NCBI GenBank assembly: GCA_019120075.1
Contig: DWVT01000020.1
Span: forward strand, 21,463 to 85,462
DNA: 64,000 bases
Reading direction: 5' to 3'
Origin: Candidatus Mediterraneibacter excrementigallinarum
GTDB lineage: Bacteria > Bacillota > Clostridia > Lachnospirales > Lachnospiraceae
Under the pieces are notes generated by a model, which saw nothing but the letters and a program-made list of their open reading frames with translations, had not been told where the DNA came from and did no database searches. Of the stretch, positions 34,392 to 42,289 are shown in pieces; positions within the stretch are counted from its first letter, which is position 1; the number at the start of each line of letters is the position of its first letter. The position numbers and the translations under genes were made by a program.

Positions 34392-34775
34392 CTATTTCAG
34401 TCCGTCCTGAACAGCGCTCAGCGTGTATTTTGTGACCACCTGACCTCCCAGCAGGTGCATGCGAAGCACCTCCAGTGCTTTCTCGGGCGTCATCTTTACA
34501 TACGTCACCTTCTCTTTCCCCGGTTCCATTACTTCCACGATGGGTTCATACTGGCACAGTCCGATGCAACCGGTCTGTGTCACACAGATCTTCTCCGACA
34601 GGTTCTGCTCCTGTACCGCGTCAGAAAGAGCAGTAAGGACTGGCCGCGCCCCGCTGGCGATCCCGCAGGTCGCCATTCCCACGACGACCCGGATCTGGTT
34701 CTCATTCTCCGCGCGCACGCCCACCTTTCCCTGCATTTTTGCCCTGATGGCACGCAGTTCTTCCAATGATTTCAT
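34392..34775 (-). CDS. Small thioredoxin-like 2Fe-2S ferredoxin
   Basis: The protein has 127 residues. The four cluster cysteines are in MATCGIASGARPV (Cys53; the second ligand position is less typical) and CVTQTGCIGLCQYEPIVEV. The N-terminal helix (MKSLEELRAIRAKMQGKVGV) is charged. Homologues are standard members of hydABC-type operons, where they may form a fourth subunit or an electron carrier. The start ATG at 34775 has GGAGG upstream. It lies between the kinase-like gene and hydB. Confidence 0.88.
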   Translation of the reverse strand: MKSLEELRAIRAKMQGKVGVRAENENQIRVVVGMATCGIASGARPVLTALSDAVQEQNLSEKICVTQTGCIGLCQYEPIVEVMEPGKEKVTYVKMTPEKALEVLRMHLLGGQVVTKYTLSAVQDGLK

Positions 34776-34793
34776 ATATTACCTCCATTCTTA

Positions 34794-35354
34794 CTATATC
34801 TCAGTTCCCCCATCCGTCTCTTCTTTCCCTGTCTCCAGGTATTCCCGGATAAACGCCGATACCTCAGGTTCTCTGAATGAGATCTCCGTTCCGAGTATCT
34901 CCCTCATTTCCCTGGTATCCAGCACAAAGCTTTTTTCTCCGTACCTGTATGTATATCTGAAATCGACCGGTTCGTTGAACACGATCAGCGTATGGATGAC
35001 AGAGCTGATATCTCCCAGCGGCATCCTGTCGATATGGGACAGCCGGAACACCGCCGTTACTTCAGTTCCTTTCCCTATCTCTGAATCGATCTGAAAACTG
35101 CCTCCCGCGCTCTCTGCCGCCTGCTTGAAAAAAGGGACCCCAAGCCCCACTTTTCTCGTCGTCCTCGTTGTAAAGAAGGGATCCAGCACTTTTCCTGCCT
35201 CCTCCGGCGTCATGCCGCATCCGTCGTCCTTTATACTGACGGTGAGCGTATCTTCTTCCGGCTGCACAGAAACCGTGATCCCGATCAGGGAAGCGTCCGC
35301 CCGCACAGAGTTTTCCGCAATATCCAGAATATTCAGAGCGATCTCCGGCATCAT
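34794..35354 (-). CDS. GHKL ATP-binding protein of the hydrogenase operon
   Basis: The protein has 186 residues and consists mainly of a HATPase_c domain with no histidine phosphoacceptor domain. The N-box is DIAENSVRADAS, G1 is DDGCGMTPEE, and the lid is FFTTRTTRKVGLGVPFF. The last 70 residues form a separate small domain. It lies within the catalytic operon, 4 bp after hydC. Such GHKL proteins can act as serine kinases (RsbW-like), so it may set the phosphorylation state that the SpoIIE-type phosphatase reverses. Its substrate is unknown. Confidence 0.85.
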   Translation of the reverse strand: MMPEIALNILDIAENSVRADASLIGITVSVQPEEDTLTVSIKDDGCGMTPEEAGKVLDPFFTTRTTRKVGLGVPFFKQAAESAGGSFQIDSEIGKGTEVTAVFRLSHIDRMPLGDISSVIHTLIVFNEPVDFRYTYRYGEKSFVLDTREMREILGTEISFREPEVSAFIREYLETGKEETDGGTEI

Positions 35355-35358
35355 CGGC

Positions 35359-35853
35359 CTACTCGTACTTTGCCAGGATGCCGTCCAGGTCGTCCACGGT
35401 CAGGCGCCCGTAGACTTCCTCGTTGATCATCATGACCGGCGCCAGTCCGCAGGCGCCGACACACCGGCACGCATCCAGAGAAAACTTTCCATCCGGCGTG
35501 CACTCGCCTCCCACGATCCCCAGCTTTTCCATCAGGGCATTGTAGATATCTCCGGACCCTTTCACATAACATGCCGTACCCAGACAGACAGAGATCCGGT
35601 ATCTTCCCTTCGGATTCAGCGTGAACTGGGAGTAAAAAGTTGCCACTCCGTAGATCTTTTCCATCGGGATACCGGTCTCATCCGAGATCATCTTCTGCAC
35701 TTCCCTTGGAAGGTAACCATATATATCCTGAGCCTTCTGCAGGATCGGCATAAGAGCCCCCTTCTCGCCCTTAAGTTCATCGATCGCCTTCTTCAGCGCC
35801 TCCTCCTGTTCCTTCGTCCCCGCGAATGGAACAGCCGCTTTCTTATCAGCCAT
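35359..35853 (-). CDS. hydC: NuoE-like 2Fe-2S subunit of the hydrogenase (HydC)
   Basis: The protein has 164 residues and is the first gene of the hydrogenase operon. The thioredoxin-like fold carries the 2Fe-2S ligands in CLGTACYVKG and DACRCVGACGLAPVM, a CxxxxC and CxxxC pattern as in NuoE. It passes electrons between HydB and HydA. The start ATG at 35853 follows CGGAGGTT, and 265 bp of A/T-rich sequence separate it from the divergent sensor operon. Confidence 0.95.
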   Translation of the reverse strand: MADKKAAVPFAGTKEQEEALKKAIDELKGEKGALMPILQKAQDIYGYLPREVQKMISDETGIPMEKIYGVATFYSQFTLNPKGRYRISVCLGTACYVKGSGDIYNALMEKLGIVGGECTPDGKFSLDACRCVGACGLAPVMMINEEVYGRLTVDDLDGILAKYE

Positions 35854-35937
35854 TCTTCAACCTCCGTTTCTGTTCGCTTTCGCTCAGCCATGCGCCACGG
35901 ATCTGGCGCTGCATGATTGAACTGTCGTCATTTTGTA

Positions 35938-36084
35938 TATGATATCATACAAGATTACAAACTTCTACTGTTATAATATTAATTTTTTGTGTATATTTAA
36001 CTCATAACGCATATTTTGTCAGACTCTTTTATTGCTTTTTGCACATACGGCTGATATACTGAATATAACTTTTTGTAACAAAAA
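35938..36084. promoter_or_regulatory. Divergent control region between the two hydrogenase-related operons
   Basis: For the plus-strand operon: -35 TTGCTT (36032-36037), 17-bp spacer, -10 TATACT (36055-36060), then the 15-bp palindrome TTTTTGTAACAAAAA (36070-36084) over the likely start site. A 12-bp perfect palindrome, TATGATATCATA, at 35938-35949 lies nearer the minus-strand hydC. They differ from each other, and neither matches Rex (TTGTTAANNNNTTAACAA) well. The minus-strand promoter is not assigned. Confidence 0.45.
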
Positions 36085-36118
36085 ACAGATTCTGGATTTT
36101 CTTTTATCAGGAGGAATT

Positions 36119-36463
36119 ATGACCATCAGAGAAATGCAGGAAGTCCTTGACGCCAGGTTCCTATACGGCGAGGAGATGGCGGATCTGGACGTAGAGTTTG
36201 TTTTTTCCGCCGACATGATGAGCGACGTGCTCGCATACGGTTCCAGATGTTCCGTACTCATCACCGGACTTTGCAATCCTCAGGTCGTGCGCACCGCCGA
36301 GATGCTGGACATCGTCTGTATCATCTTTGTACGTGGAAAAATGCCGGATGAGAACATGCTTGCGCTTGCGGTGGGCAAAGGGATCTCCATCCTCGCGACC
36401 GAGCACTATATGTTCACTGCCTGCGGCATTCTGTATGAGCACGGATTAAGAGGAGGTGCTTAG
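36119..36463 (+). CDS. DRTGG domain protein (first copy)
   Basis: The protein is 114 residues from the ATG at 36119 (MTIREMQEVLDARFLYGEEM), which has an AGGAGG site. It is a single DRTGG-type domain: FVFSADMMSDVLAYGSRCSV, then LITGLCNPQVVRTAEMLDI and ILATEHYMFTACGILYEHGL. DRTGG domains are found beside CBS and phosphotransacetylase domains and are thought to bind nucleotides or sense. The stop codon touches the next start (TAG-ATG), so the genes are coupled. It is the first of two DRTGG genes in this operon. Confidence 0.85.
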   Translation: MTIREMQEVLDARFLYGEEMADLDVEFVFSADMMSDVLAYGSRCSVLITGLCNPQVVRTAEMLDIVCIIFVRGKMPDENMLALAVGKGISILATEHYMFTACGILYEHGLRGGA

Positions 36464-36886
36464 ATGAGCCAGGCTCTGACATTCCGATATGAAATAGACG
36501 GAGATGATTTCACCAGGGCAGGTGAGGCCAGCAGTTCAATGAAAAACAAGCTGAAGCAGCTCGGCCTTGACAGCGATGTGATCCGGAAAGTCGCCATCGC
36601 AATGTATGAAGGCGAGATCAATATGGTCATCCACGCGGACGGCGGGAAGATCACGGTCACTGTCTCCGACACGGAGATCACCATGGTCCTTTCTGACACC
36701 GGTCCGGGCATCCCCGACGTGGAAAAGGCCATGCAGGAGGGGTACTCCACCGCACGGGCAGAGGTTCGCTCTCTGGGCTTCGGAGCCGGCATGGGACTCC
36801 CGAATATGAAAAAATATACGGATGAAATGCAGATCGACACCACAGTGGGGAGAGGGACCACGATCACCATGAAGGTATATATCTGA
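36464..36886 (+). CDS. RsbW-like ATP-binding protein (GHKL anti-sigma/serine kinase type)
   Basis: The protein has 140 residues. The GHKL motifs are complete: N-box AIAMYEGEINMVIH (residues 45-58), G1 VLSDTGPGIPD, and G2 GFGAGMGLPNMKKY. It has no phosphoacceptor histidine. This is the fold of the serine kinases RsbW and SpoIIAB, which bind or phosphorylate a partner. It lies between a DRTGG gene and the second H-cluster protein, so it may pass on that sensor's signal. No STAS-domain anti-anti-sigma target was seen in the window. Confidence 0.88.
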   Translation: MSQALTFRYEIDGDDFTRAGEASSSMKNKLKQLGLDSDVIRKVAIAMYEGEINMVIHADGGKITVTVSDTEITMVLSDTGPGIPDVEKAMQEGYSTARAEVRSLGFGAGMGLPNMKKYTDEMQIDTTVGRGTTITMKVYI

Positions 36887-36917
36887 CTTTCAAAGAAAGG
36901 AGGCGGCGGCATATCCT

Positions 36918-38333
36918 ATGAACACGAATAAATTCATACGTTCGGTCAGGCTGAAGGAGTCTGCCTGCCGGGGCTGCATCAACTGTATCAAGCACTGCCC
37001 CACTCAGGCAATCCGGGTACATAATGGAAAGGCTCATATCATAGACAGGTTCTGTATCGACTGCGGCAGATGCATTTCCTACTGTCCTCATCATGCAAAG
37101 ATCCCGGTCTATGATCCTCTTTCTGTCATCAACAATTTCAAATATACCGTGGCTCTGCCGGCGCCTTCCCTCTACGCCCAGTACAATAATCTGACAAACG
37201 CGGACATCGTGCTGAACGCGCTGCTGAAACTCGGATTCGACGATGTCTATGAGGTCAGCGCAGCGGCGGAACTTGTCTCGGAGGCTACAAGAGAATACAT
37301 TAAAACGCATGCGGAAGATGCCCCGTTTATCAGTTCCGCCTGTCCTTCCGTCGTGAGGCTGATCCGGGTGAAATTTCCTTCCCTGGTGGCCCGTCTTCTT
37401 CCCATCAAGGCGCCTGTGGAAGTGGCTGCGGAGATTGCGCGTGCCCGTGCCCTGAAGAAGACCGGGCTGAAACCGGAGGAGATCGGGATCATTTTTATCT
37501 CTCCCTGCCCCTCAAAGGTTTCCTATGCCAAGGCTCCTCTGGGAATCGAAAAGAGCAGCATCGACAATGTGGTAGCCATCAAGGACGTCTACCCTCTCCT
37601 TCTGCCCCATATGAAGCACGATGAGTCTCAGCTCAAGCCTCTCTCTGCTTCCGGACGGATCGGCATCGGCTGGAGCAATGCCGGCGGGGAGGCCGGCGGA
37701 CTTCTGGTGGATAACTATCTCGCCGCGGACGGGATCGTCAACATCCTTCAGGTACTGGAAGAGCTGGAGGATGAAAAGCTTCACGGTCTGACTTTCGTGG
37801 AGCTGAACGCCTGCAGCGGAGGATGTGTGGGCGGGACCCTCACTGTTGAAAACGCTTATATCGCCGCGGCAAAAACGAAAAGGCTGGTCCGCTATCAGCC
37901 TGTTTCCAAGAATCATCTGGCAGACACCCCGGAACTTACAAACATCTACTGGGCGGACAACGTAGAGTATGAGCCTGTATTCCGCCTCGGCAATACGTTC
38001 AGGGAAAGCCTTCAGATGATGGGGAAAGTAGAAGAACTGACGGCAAGATTCCCCGGACTGGACTGCGGCTCATGCGGAGCGCCTACCTGCCAGACACTGG
38101 CGGAGGATATCGTGCGGGGTGACGCCACGGAGAACGACTGCATCTATGTGCTCCGCGCAAACATCGCGGACCTGTCCCGGAAGATCGGACATCTGACAGA
38201 CTCTTCCGGTTCGGGGACCTCCCTTTCTGAAGAGGAGGACAGACTGCTCCACAGATACATTAAAGAACTGACCACTGAGCTCGCCTCTTTCGGCGTGCCC
38301 GAAACTGCCGGAAAGGAGGAACCTGCGTCATGA
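36918..38333 (+). CDS. Second sensory [FeFe] hydrogenase-like protein without PAS (group D-like)
   Basis: The protein has 471 residues: two 4Fe-4S motifs (CRGCINCIKHCPTQAI, CIDCGRCISYCPHHAK), then an H-cluster domain with SSACPSVVRL, SPCPSKVSY and NACSGGCVGGT, which keep the cysteine ligands but depart strongly from the catalytic consensus. A PF04060-type cluster motif follows (CGSCGAPTCQTLAEDIVRGD). It has no PAS domain. This is the layout of the HydS-like proteins called group D. It overlaps the following DRTGG gene by four bases. It is likely a redox or H2 sensor; enzymatic turnover, if any, should be poor. Confidence 0.85.
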   Translation: MNTNKFIRSVRLKESACRGCINCIKHCPTQAIRVHNGKAHIIDRFCIDCGRCISYCPHHAKIPVYDPLSVINNFKYTVALPAPSLYAQYNNLTNADIVLNALLKLGFDDVYEVSAAAELVSEATREYIKTHAEDAPFISSACPSVVRLIRVKFPSLVARLLPIKAPVEVAAEIARARALKKTGLKPEEIGIIFISPCPSKVSYAKAPLGIEKSSIDNVVAIKDVYPLLLPHMKHDESQLKPLSASGRIGIGWSNAGGEAGGLLVDNYLAADGIVNILQVLEELEDEKLHGLTFVELNACSGGCVGGTLTVENAYIAAAKTKRLVRYQPVSKNHLADTPELTNIYWADNVEYEPVFRLGNTFRESLQMMGKVEELTARFPGLDCGSCGAPTCQTLAEDIVRGDATENDCIYVLRANIADLSRKIGHLTDSSGSGTSLSEEEDRLLHRYIKELTTELASFGVPETAGKEEPAS

Positions 38334-38662
38334 AATTAGAGACTGTTTTGAAACTGCCTGGATTTCGGACTCTCGTAAAGGGAGATCCGGGCCGTGAAAT
38401 CTCCAGGATCTTCTGCTGCGACCTTCTGAGCATCGCCATGGGTAAAGCTCCTGCGGACGGCGTCTGGGTGACTGTGATGGGGAACCGGAACACCCTCGCC
38501 GTAGCTTCCCTGACTGACACGGCATGTATCGTTCTCGCGGAAGGCGTGTCTCTGGATGACGGGACACTAAAAAAAGCCGGGGCGGAGGGGATCGCCGTCC
38601 TCTCCACAGATCTTCCGGTCTTTGACGCGGCGCTTGCAGTCTATCAGGCGGGTGACCTATGA
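38330..38662 (+). CDS. DRTGG domain protein (second copy)
   Basis: The protein has 110 residues. GDPGREISRIFCCDLLSIAM corresponds to the first half of a DRTGG domain and AVASLTDTACIVLAEGVSLD to the second. It is paralogous in layout to the 36.1-kb gene but has little identity with it. Starts overlap neighbouring stops by four bases on both sides (ATGA), so it is made in fixed proportion to the sensor and the PHP protein. Function unknown. Confidence 0.82.
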   Translation: MKLETVLKLPGFRTLVKGDPGREISRIFCCDLLSIAMGKAPADGVWVTVMGNRNTLAVASLTDTACIVLAEGVSLDDGTLKKAGAEGIAVLSTDLPVFDAALAVYQAGDL

Positions 38663-39372
38663 TTCCCCTTTTCTATGACCTGCATATTCATTCCTGCCTC
38701 TCCCCATGCGGGAATGACGATATGACACCGGCAAATCTGGTTGGAATGGCTGCAGTAAAAGAACTGGATGTGATTGCCCTGACAGACCACAATTCCTGTG
38801 CCAACTGTCCTGCTGCCATGTATCACGGAAAAAACTACGGTGTCACCGTGATCCCCGGCATGGAACTGACCACAGCAGAAGAGGTCCACGTCATCTGCCT
38901 GTTCCCCGCCCTGGACGCGGCGATGGAGTTTGACCGTCTCGTATACGGACGTCTCCTCCCTGTCCCGAACCGGGAGGACATCTTCGGAAAGCAGCAGATC
39001 ATGGACGAACAGGACGAAGTCGTCGGAATCAAAGAACATCTCCTGATCAATGCGACCACCATCTCCTTTGACGAAGCCTTCTCCCTGGCGGAGAGTTTTG
39101 GCGGAATCGCGTACCCGGCACATGTAGACAAATCTTCCAACAGCGTGATCTCCAACCTGGGCTTTGTCCCGCCGGAGAGCACCTTCACCTGCGCGGAGTT
39201 CCATGACTTTAAAAATCTCCACCGGCTGCGTCGGGAGCATCCCTACTTTGAGAAATGCAATGTGGTCTGCTGCTCGGACGCCCACTACCTGGGGGACATC
39301 CATGAGCCGGAGTATCAGCTCTTCGCCCGGTCGCGGAATATCCCCGACATCCTGGATTCCCTCCGCGGATGA
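38659..39372 (+). CDS. PHP domain phosphoesterase-like protein
   Basis: The protein has 237 residues. All the PHP metal motifs are visible: FYDLHIHSCLSPCG (residues 5-18), LTDHNSCANC, PGMELTTAEEVHVI, AYPAHVDKSSN and CCSDAHYLGDIHE. The PHP fold hydrolyses phosphate esters with three metals. No extra domain is present, so it resembles stand-alone PHP phosphatases. In this operon it may degrade a nucleotide signal or dephosphorylate a small molecule; I know of no proven role. It is convergent with the response regulator gene, leaving a 15-bp gap and no terminator. Confidence 0.9.
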   Translation: MIPLFYDLHIHSCLSPCGNDDMTPANLVGMAAVKELDVIALTDHNSCANCPAAMYHGKNYGVTVIPGMELTTAEEVHVICLFPALDAAMEFDRLVYGRLLPVPNREDIFGKQQIMDEQDEVVGIKEHLLINATTISFDEAFSLAESFGGIAYPAHVDKSSNSVISNLGFVPPESTFTCAEFHDFKNLHRLRREHPYFEKCNVVCCSDAHYLGDIHEPEYQLFARSRNIPDILDSLRG

Positions 39373-39387
39373 AAACAGCTTCTCTTT

Positions 39388-40074
39388 TTATTTAAACCGA
39401 TACCCCACTCCGACCTCCGTGATGATATGCTGGGGGTCGGAAGGGTTTTTCTCGATCTTTCTGCGTAGTGTCGCCATGAACACGCGGAGCGTCCCCGCTT
39501 CCACTCCCTCTGCATATCCCCAGATCTCTTTCAGGATATAGTGGTGTGTCAGCACTTTGCCCCGGTTTGCGATGAGCAGATTTAATATCTTATATTCGAT
39601 GGGTGTCAGATGGACTTCCGTTCCGCCCACCTCTACTCTCCGTTTTTCATAATCCACCAGCAGATCCCCCTGCTCAAAGCAGGATTCTTTCTCCTGGGGA
39701 TAGATCTCCGCCTTCCGAAGCGCCGCCCGGATCCGCGCCAGAAGTTCTCCCATATAGAACGGCTTTGTCACATAGTCATCCGCCCCGGCATCCAGGGCAT
39801 GGATCTTTTCCTCTTCCTCCTGCCTCGCAGAGACAACGATCACCGGTGTGTCCGCGATCTCCCGGATACTGCGTATCACTTCCATTCCGTCACCGTCCGG
39901 AAGTCCCAGGTCCAGGATCACAAGATCCGGACGGTTTGCATAGAACAGGCTCACCGCCTCTTTCACTGTCCCTGCCACCTGAAACGCGTAGGCTTCTTCC
40001 TTAAAACTCATTGACAGAAAATGTATGATATATTTGTCGTCCTCCACGATCAGGATCATCTTTTTATTTTCCAT
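39388..40074 (-). CDS. OmpR-family response regulator (KdpE-like)
   Basis: The protein is 228 residues from the ATG at 40074 (MENKKMILIVEDDKYIIHFL). The receiver domain has the acidic pair EDD and the phosphoacceptor in LVILDLGLPDGDGMEV, with the conserved Lys in VTKPFYMGEL. The C-terminal winged helix (LTPIEYKILNLLIANRGKVL, then EAGTLRVFMATLRRKIEKNP and a VGVGYRF end) is OmpR type. It is paired with the histidine kinase immediately upstream. A longer frame from 40101 has no ribosome site. Likely targets are the potassium genes next door. Confidence 0.93.
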   Translation of the reverse strand: MENKKMILIVEDDKYIIHFLSMSFKEEAYAFQVAGTVKEAVSLFYANRPDLVILDLGLPDGDGMEVIRSIREIADTPVIVVSARQEEEEKIHALDAGADDYVTKPFYMGELLARIRAALRKAEIYPQEKESCFEQGDLLVDYEKRRVEVGGTEVHLTPIEYKILNLLIANRGKVLTHHYILKEIWGYAEGVEAGTLRVFMATLRRKIEKNPSDPQHIITEVGVGYRFK

Positions 40075-40081
40075 GATTCTG

Positions 40082-41560
40082 TCAGCCCGCCGCTTCCGCA
40101 TTCAGCCAGAATGTAAAGCGGGCACCTCCTTCCAGTCTGTTTTCCGCCCAGATCTTTCCTCCGTGGGCTTCCACCACTTCTTTGCATATCGCAAGTCCCA
40201 GCCCGATCCCCCGTTTCTGGTCCGGACTTTTTTCACTCACAGAGACAAACTCCCCGAAGATCTGCCTCTCCATCCCGGGCTGGATCCCCTTCCCGTTGTC
40301 TTCCACGACAAAGTACGCTTTATTGTCCTGAAAAGAAAGGCTCAGACGGATCGTACCGCCTTCCTCTGTATTTTTCATGGCATTATCCAGAAGATTTACG
40401 AGCACCTGTATAATCAGCCTTCCATCCACCTCCGCCGTTAGGACTTCCTCCGGCACGGAGTTCTGAAATCTCCGGTGTTCCCGAAGCCCTGTGATATGCC
40501 TCTCCGCCTCATAGACGAGGTCCTCCAGGACTTCCTGTCTTCGGTCGATAAAGTCCGTACCGCCCTCCAGCTTTGTCATGCTCAGGATATTCTCCATCGT
40601 CCTTGTAAGCCACATGCTCTGCTCCCGGATATCCTTTACAAGGCTCTCTTTCTCCTCCTCATCCGCATCCCGGCTTGCCAGAATCATGTCGCAGTCGCCG
40701 ATGATCCCGGTCAGCGGCGTACGAAAGTCATGAGAGATGCTGCGCAGCATGCTGCTCTTTAAGTGCTCCCGTTCCACCTCAAGCCGGGTCTTTTCCTGTT
40801 CGGAATAGATCAGTTCCCGGTCCAGCGCGATCCCGATCTGTCCCGCCGCAGCCCGGATAAAGATCTCCTGTTCAGGTCCAAGTCCGTTGTCGTCCGTAAA
40901 CACTTTCAGTTCCCCGATCTTCTGCAGGATGCCTCCTATGGGAAAGATGACATACCCGGTTTCATCCTCTTCCTGTCCGTTCTTATCCCCATAGATCTCC
41001 ACAGATGCCCTGTATCCCGTATTCTCCCGGATATACCGGATCCCCAGTTCGATGATATGGTCTTTTCCGGTGACATTGATAAACTTTTCCGACATCTCGG
41101 ACATACGCCGCGCCGCTCTCTCATTCTCCTCCGCGATCGCCGCCTGTTTCCGGAACCTGGCGGTCATCCCCGACGAGATGAAGGAAACAGCAAGGAACAG
41201 TGCCATCAGTACCACATCGTCCGGATTCATGATCGCAAACGTGTGGACAGGGATCGTAAAAAAGTAATTGAACAGCAGAACGCTGACCACCGCCCCGATG
41301 ATGCCGTACTCGTAGCCTGATGTAAAGGCGCCGATCAGAAGGACTCCGATCAGGAATACCATCAGCACGTTTTCTTTCATAACCCCCGCCTGGTTCAGGA
41401 GCAGACAGACCAGGCTTGCCGCGGCGACGATAAAAAGTGTATACAGGATATCTGCAAACCGTTCCTTCCACTCTGTTTTTCTGACCAGAACGCCGATTTT
41501 TTTCATAACACTCTTCATCTCCTGTCCCATGATCACATACCGGCGCCGGCACAGTATCAT
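40082..41560 (-). CDS. Sensor histidine kinase with DUF4118 membrane domain (KdpD-like, N-terminally short)
   Basis: The protein has 492 residues. Four membrane segments, about residues 30-125, form the DUF4118 domain. A GAF-like region follows (about 165-260), then HisKA with SISHDFRTPLTGIIGD, N-box VLVNLLDNAMKNT, G1 VVEDNGKGIQP and G2 GIGLGLAIC. It resembles the C-terminal two thirds of KdpD and lacks the N-terminal KdpD/Usp part. The start may be a later ATG (MKSVMKKIGVLV). No kdpFABC is in the window; the Ktr-type genes directly upstream are the probable targets, with potassium or turgor as signal. Confidence 0.9.
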   Translation of the reverse strand: MILCRRRYVIMGQEMKSVMKKIGVLVRKTEWKERFADILYTLFIVAAASLVCLLLNQAGVMKENVLMVFLIGVLLIGAFTSGYEYGIIGAVVSVLLFNYFFTIPVHTFAIMNPDDVVLMALFLAVSFISSGMTARFRKQAAIAEENERAARRMSEMSEKFINVTGKDHIIELGIRYIRENTGYRASVEIYGDKNGQEEDETGYVIFPIGGILQKIGELKVFTDDNGLGPEQEIFIRAAAGQIGIALDRELIYSEQEKTRLEVEREHLKSSMLRSISHDFRTPLTGIIGDCDMILASRDADEEEKESLVKDIREQSMWLTRTMENILSMTKLEGGTDFIDRRQEVLEDLVYEAERHITGLREHRRFQNSVPEEVLTAEVDGRLIIQVLVNLLDNAMKNTEEGGTIRLSLSFQDNKAYFVVEDNGKGIQPGMERQIFGEFVSVSEKSPDQKRGIGLGLAICKEVVEAHGGKIWAENRLEGGARFTFWLNAEAAG

Positions 41561-41598
41561 ACTGCGCCGGCACTCCTGTCACACCCCATCTTAGCATC

Positions 41599-42252
41599 TT
41601 AATCAATACTTGCCAAGATACGCTCTATGTCTTTTTTCATCCCCACGATCATCAGGTGATCCTCCTGTTCCAGCACCCGCTCCGGGTGAGGCAGAAACTG
41701 GAGATGACCGTTCACCTTGATCCCGAGGATACTCACATGGTACCGGGAGCGGATCGCCAACTGTCCGATGCTCTTTCCGACCCATCCCCGCATCGGCGGG
41801 ATCTCAAGGATCGAATATCCTTCTGCCATCTCGATGTAATCAAACACCTTGTTGCTCCCGTATTTCACGGCAAACCGCTCCGCCACATCCCGCTCCGGGT
41901 AGATCACCTCGTCCGCTCCGTTGCGCAGAAGGAACTTTGCCTGTACGTCCCGGTTAGCCTTGCTGACAACATATTTCGCTCCCAGTTCCTTGAGAAGGCT
42001 GGTGATTTCCAGGCTGCTCTGGAAATCGGAACCGATACACACAAAACAGATATCAAAATTTCCCACTCCCAGACTCCTTAAAACGTCTTCTTTCATGCAG
42101 TCCCCGACCTTTGCCATCACTGCCACGGGAAGCAGGTCCTGCATTGACTCCTCATTTTTGTCGACGATCATGACCTCGTTTCCCATTTCCGCCATATTGG
42201 TGCACAGATGATGTCCGAGCCGTCCCATTCCTATGATCAAAACTGATTTCAT
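41599..42252 (-). CDS. ktrA: Ktr-type potassium channel regulatory subunit (TrkA/KtrA family)
   Basis: The protein has 217 residues with one RCK unit: Rossmann motif IIGMGRLGHHLCTNM, the acidic strand MIVDKNEESM, then an RCK_C domain from about residue 135 (YSILEIPPMRGWVGKSIGQL). A single RCK is the KtrA/KtrC size, unlike the two-RCK TrkA at 9-10 kb. It forms the octameric gating ring for the channel subunit 37 bp upstream. RCK_C domains of this type commonly bind cyclic di-AMP, though that cannot be seen here. Confidence 0.93.
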   Translation of the reverse strand: MKSVLIIGMGRLGHHLCTNMAEMGNEVMIVDKNEESMQDLLPVAVMAKVGDCMKEDVLRSLGVGNFDICFVCIGSDFQSSLEITSLLKELGAKYVVSKANRDVQAKFLLRNGADEVIYPERDVAERFAVKYGSNKVFDYIEMAEGYSILEIPPMRGWVGKSIGQLAIRSRYHVSILGIKVNGHLQFLPHPERVLEQEDHLMIVGMKKDIERILASID

Positions 42253-42289
42253 TTTTCTCCTCCTGTCTTCATCCTGTCATATCCGGTCA

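Noticed and set aside
40082-41560. A full KdpD with potassium P-type ATPase operon
   Set aside because: The N-terminal KdpD domain and kdpFABC are absent; the neighbours are Ktr-type genes.
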